NCBI GenBank assembly: GCA_046263055.1
Contig: JBHELO010000040.1
Span: 1-23,347, forward strand
DNA from: DATAQC01 sp046263055
Lineage (GTDB): Bacteria; Actinomycetota; Acidimicrobiia; Acidimicrobiales; AC-14
Reading direction: 5' to 3'
Length of the DNA: 23,347 bases
Positions 21,646 to 23,347 of the stretch are shown in pieces. The notes under the pieces were generated by a model. It saw only the letters and a list, made by a program, of their open reading frames with translations. It did no database searches and was not told the DNA's origin. Each line of letters begins with the position of its first letter. Within the stretch, counting starts at the first letter, position 1. The translations under genes were made by a program, and so were the position numbers.

Positions 21646-23214
21646 TCAGGCGGGTGTGGGCCGCCCGTAGCCGCCGCCGCCAGGGGTCAGCACCCGCACG
21701 ACGTCGCCGGGCTGGAGGTCCAGCGTGCACTTGTCGGGGAGCCGGCGGGCCCGGGACTCGTCGCCGCCGGGCAGCAGCCAGTTCTCCCCCGTCGCGCCCG
21801 GGGCGCCACCGTCCAGCCCCCACGGCCGGCTCCGGCGGCGCTCGGTGATGAGGGACACGGTGGCCGCCGCCAGCACCTCCAGGTCCCGTTCGATGCCGTC
21901 GCCGCCGGGCCAGCGGCCGGCGCCGCCGCTGTCCCGCCGCAAGCGGTACCGCCGCACACGCAGGGGGAACGCCCGCTCCAACGCCTCCACCGGCGTGTTC
22001 TTGGAGTTGGTCATGCCGGTGTGGACGCCGTTCATGCCGGCCCGGCCCGGGCGGCCGCCCTGGCCCCCGCCCACCGTCTCGTAGTACACCCAGGTCCCGA
22101 TCCCGCTTCCCGGGGGGCCGGCGCCCGCGCTGCCGCCCAGCAGGGTGTTGTTCATCGTCCCCTGGCCGGCGGCGCCGATCCGCCCGGGGAGGGCGGCGGC
22201 CAGGGCGCCCAGGCACACGTCGGCCACCCGGGCGCTCACCTCCACGTTGCCCGCCCCCACCGCCGCGGGTGGCCGGGCGTTGACGATCGAGCCCTCGGGG
22301 ACCACGACGGTGACCGGGCGCATGGCTCCCCCGTTGGCGGGGATGGTGGGGTCGGCCGCCGAGCGCAGGGCGAACGACACCGCACTCACCGTCACCGCCT
22401 CCACCGCGTTGACGTTGCCCGCGCGCTGGGCGTCGGTGCCAGTGAAGTCGAAGGTGACGGCGTCGCCGTCGATGGTGAGGGTGACGGCGATGCGCGCCGG
22501 CCGCTGCTGGTCGTCGCCCGGCCCGCACGAGTCGAGCTGGTCCTCGAAGTCCCACGCGCCGTCGGGCATCTCGGCCAGCGCCGCCCGCATGCGCCGCTCG
22601 CCGTAGTCGGTCACCTCCTCCAGCGGGCCGTCGGCGAACCCGGCCAGCCGATCGACGCCGACGACGTTGGTGCCCCGCTGGGCGTCGAGATCGCCGCGGC
22701 GCTCGTCCGGCGTTCGCGAGTTGGCGCACAGGATGGCCTCGACCTCGTCGGTCAGCAGGACCGGAGGGATGCGCAGCCCCTCCTGGTGGATCTCGACGGC
22801 GTCGGCGGGGATGGAGCCGGGCGCCATGCCACCGACGTCGGCGTGGTGGGCCCGGTTGGCGGCCCACCCCACCAGGCGGCCGTCCACCCAGCACCCGGCC
22901 ACCAGGGTGAGGTCGTTGAGGTGGGTGCCGCCGCGGAAGGGGTCGTTGAGGACGACCTGGTCGCCGGGCCCCAGGCGGTCGCCGAAGGCGTCGATGGCGG
23001 CCTGCACGGAGGCGGGCATCGACCCGAGGTGGACGGGGATGTGCTCGGCCTGCACGAGGAGCTCTCCCCCGGGCGTGAACAGGGCCGCCGAGCAGTCGGC
23101 CCGTTCCTTGATGTTGGGGCTGAAGGCGGCCCGCCGCAGCACCGCGCCCATCTCCTCCGCCACCCCCGTCAACCGCGACACGAGGACCCGCAGGGCGGCG
23201 GGGTCGAGGCTCAC
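21646..23214 (-). CDS. hyuB: Hydantoinase B/oxoprolinase-family subunit
   Basis: The 522-residue product is a full-length HyuB-type subunit of ATP-dependent N-methylhydantoinase/5-oxoprolinase-like enzymes, which usually act with HyuA. Typical blocks: SLDPAALRVLVSRLTGVAEEMG at the N-terminus, FSPNIKERADCSAALF, VLNDPFRGGTHLNDLTLV near residue 100, WAANRAHHADVGGMAPGS near 130, FDFTGTDAQRAGNVNA near 275, and YETVGGGQGGRPGRAGMNGVHTGMTNSKNTPVE near 395. The C-terminal PGDVVRVLTPGGGGYG is the usual end. GTG 23214 overlaps the hyuA stop (GTGA) and precedes SLDPAAL, where homologues begin, so it is preferred to the longer start at 23259. The real substrate of such pairs cannot be read from sequence. 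Confidence 0.93.
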   Translation of the reverse strand: MSLDPAALRVLVSRLTGVAEEMGAVLRRAAFSPNIKERADCSAALFTPGGELLVQAEHIPVHLGSMPASVQAAIDAFGDRLGPGDQVVLNDPFRGGTHLNDLTLVAGCWVDGRLVGWAANRAHHADVGGMAPGSIPADAVEIHQEGLRIPPVLLTDEVEAILCANSRTPDERRGDLDAQRGTNVVGVDRLAGFADGPLEEVTDYGERRMRAALAEMPDGAWDFEDQLDSCGPGDDQQRPARIAVTLTIDGDAVTFDFTGTDAQRAGNVNAVEAVTVSAVSFALRSAADPTIPANGGAMRPVTVVVPEGSIVNARPPAAVGAGNVEVSARVADVCLGALAAALPGRIGAAGQGTMNNTLLGGSAGAGPPGSGIGTWVYYETVGGGQGGRPGRAGMNGVHTGMTNSKNTPVEALERAFPLRVRRYRLRRDSGGAGRWPGGDGIERDLEVLAAATVSLITERRRSRPWGLDGGAPGATGENWLLPGGDESRARRLPDKCTLDLQPGDVVRVLTPGGGGYGRPTPA

Positions 23215-23347
23215 CGGGTGAGCACCCAGCTGCCGTCGGGTGCGACGTCGGCCGACCATCCCTCGGGGACCCAGATCGTGCAGTCGGGCTCGGCGATCAC
23301 CGTCGGGCCGGTGGTCGGCCGGCGCTCGGTGAGGGGTGGGCCGAGGT
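23211..23347 (-). CDS. hyuA: Hydantoinase A/oxoprolinase-family subunit (C-terminal end only)
   Basis: The last about 45 codons of a gene that enters from beyond the right edge. The frame reads GPPLTERRPTTGPTVIAEP, then CTIWVPEGWSADV and DGSWVLTR, ending at TGA 23213-23211. The block GPTVIAEPDCTIWVPEGW matches the conserved C-terminal barrel of HyuA/oxoprolinase subunits (GPAxIEExxxTxxVPPGW pattern). The stop overlaps the hyuB start by four bases, as expected for paired subunits. The catalytic ATPase part is outside the window. Confidence 0.85.
   Translation of the reverse strand, partial: LGPPLTERRPTTGPTVIAEPDCTIWVPEGWSADVAPDGSWVLTR

Overview
The window is very GC-rich, gene-dense bacterial chromosome with many GTG starts, stop/start overlaps of 1-4 bases, and several genes that begin 6-9 bases after a TANNNT -10 box (leaderless type). 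Together with the gene content (short Gnd, Tal/Pgi-type isomerase, DUF2203, E3-E2-lipoate operon, actinobacterial-style ThiH) this points to an actinomycete. A deep-branching group such as Acidimicrobiia is my guess; the sequence alone does not prove it. I see no tRNA, rRNA, CRISPR array, insertion sequence or prophage.

Layout. Bases 1-3804 (+) carry a sugar-phosphate operon: the 3' part of glucose-6-phosphate isomerase, gnd and zwf, i.e. the oxidative pentose phosphate branch point. Bases 3823-7117 hold poorly known genes: a leaderless membrane protein (-), a hypothetical protein and a HicB-like/DinB-like protein (+), two gene relics joined to each other, a larger membrane protein (-) and a small one (+). 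Bases 7126-10139 (-) carry an SDR protein, an M24 aminopeptidase-like protein and a thioredoxin-reductase-like flavoprotein. Divergent from these are a formate/nitrite-family channel, a 53-residue Cys-rich protein and an O-methyltransferase (10205-11978, +).

Bases 11999-16762 (-) form a lipoate operon in the order E3 (lpd), E2 acyltransferase, then one continuous reading frame joining octanoyltransferase LipB to lipoyl synthase LipA. The LipB-LipA protein would make the lipoyl cofactor on the E2 encoded just upstream, and E3 re-oxidises that cofactor. The fusion is the most unusual feature here. A 37-base hairpin separates E2 from lipBA.

Bases 16821-17251 (-) carry DUF2203 and an overlapping 30-residue membrane microprotein. 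Divergent from them is a TPP riboswitch that appears to make up the entire leader of thiG-thiH; its P1 stem ends one base before the thiG ATG. Bases 19451-20558 hold a membrane-anchored cupin protein and a divergent small membrane protein. After a gene-free repeat-bearing stretch, the right end (-) has a HAD-family protein, hyuB and the last codons of hyuA.
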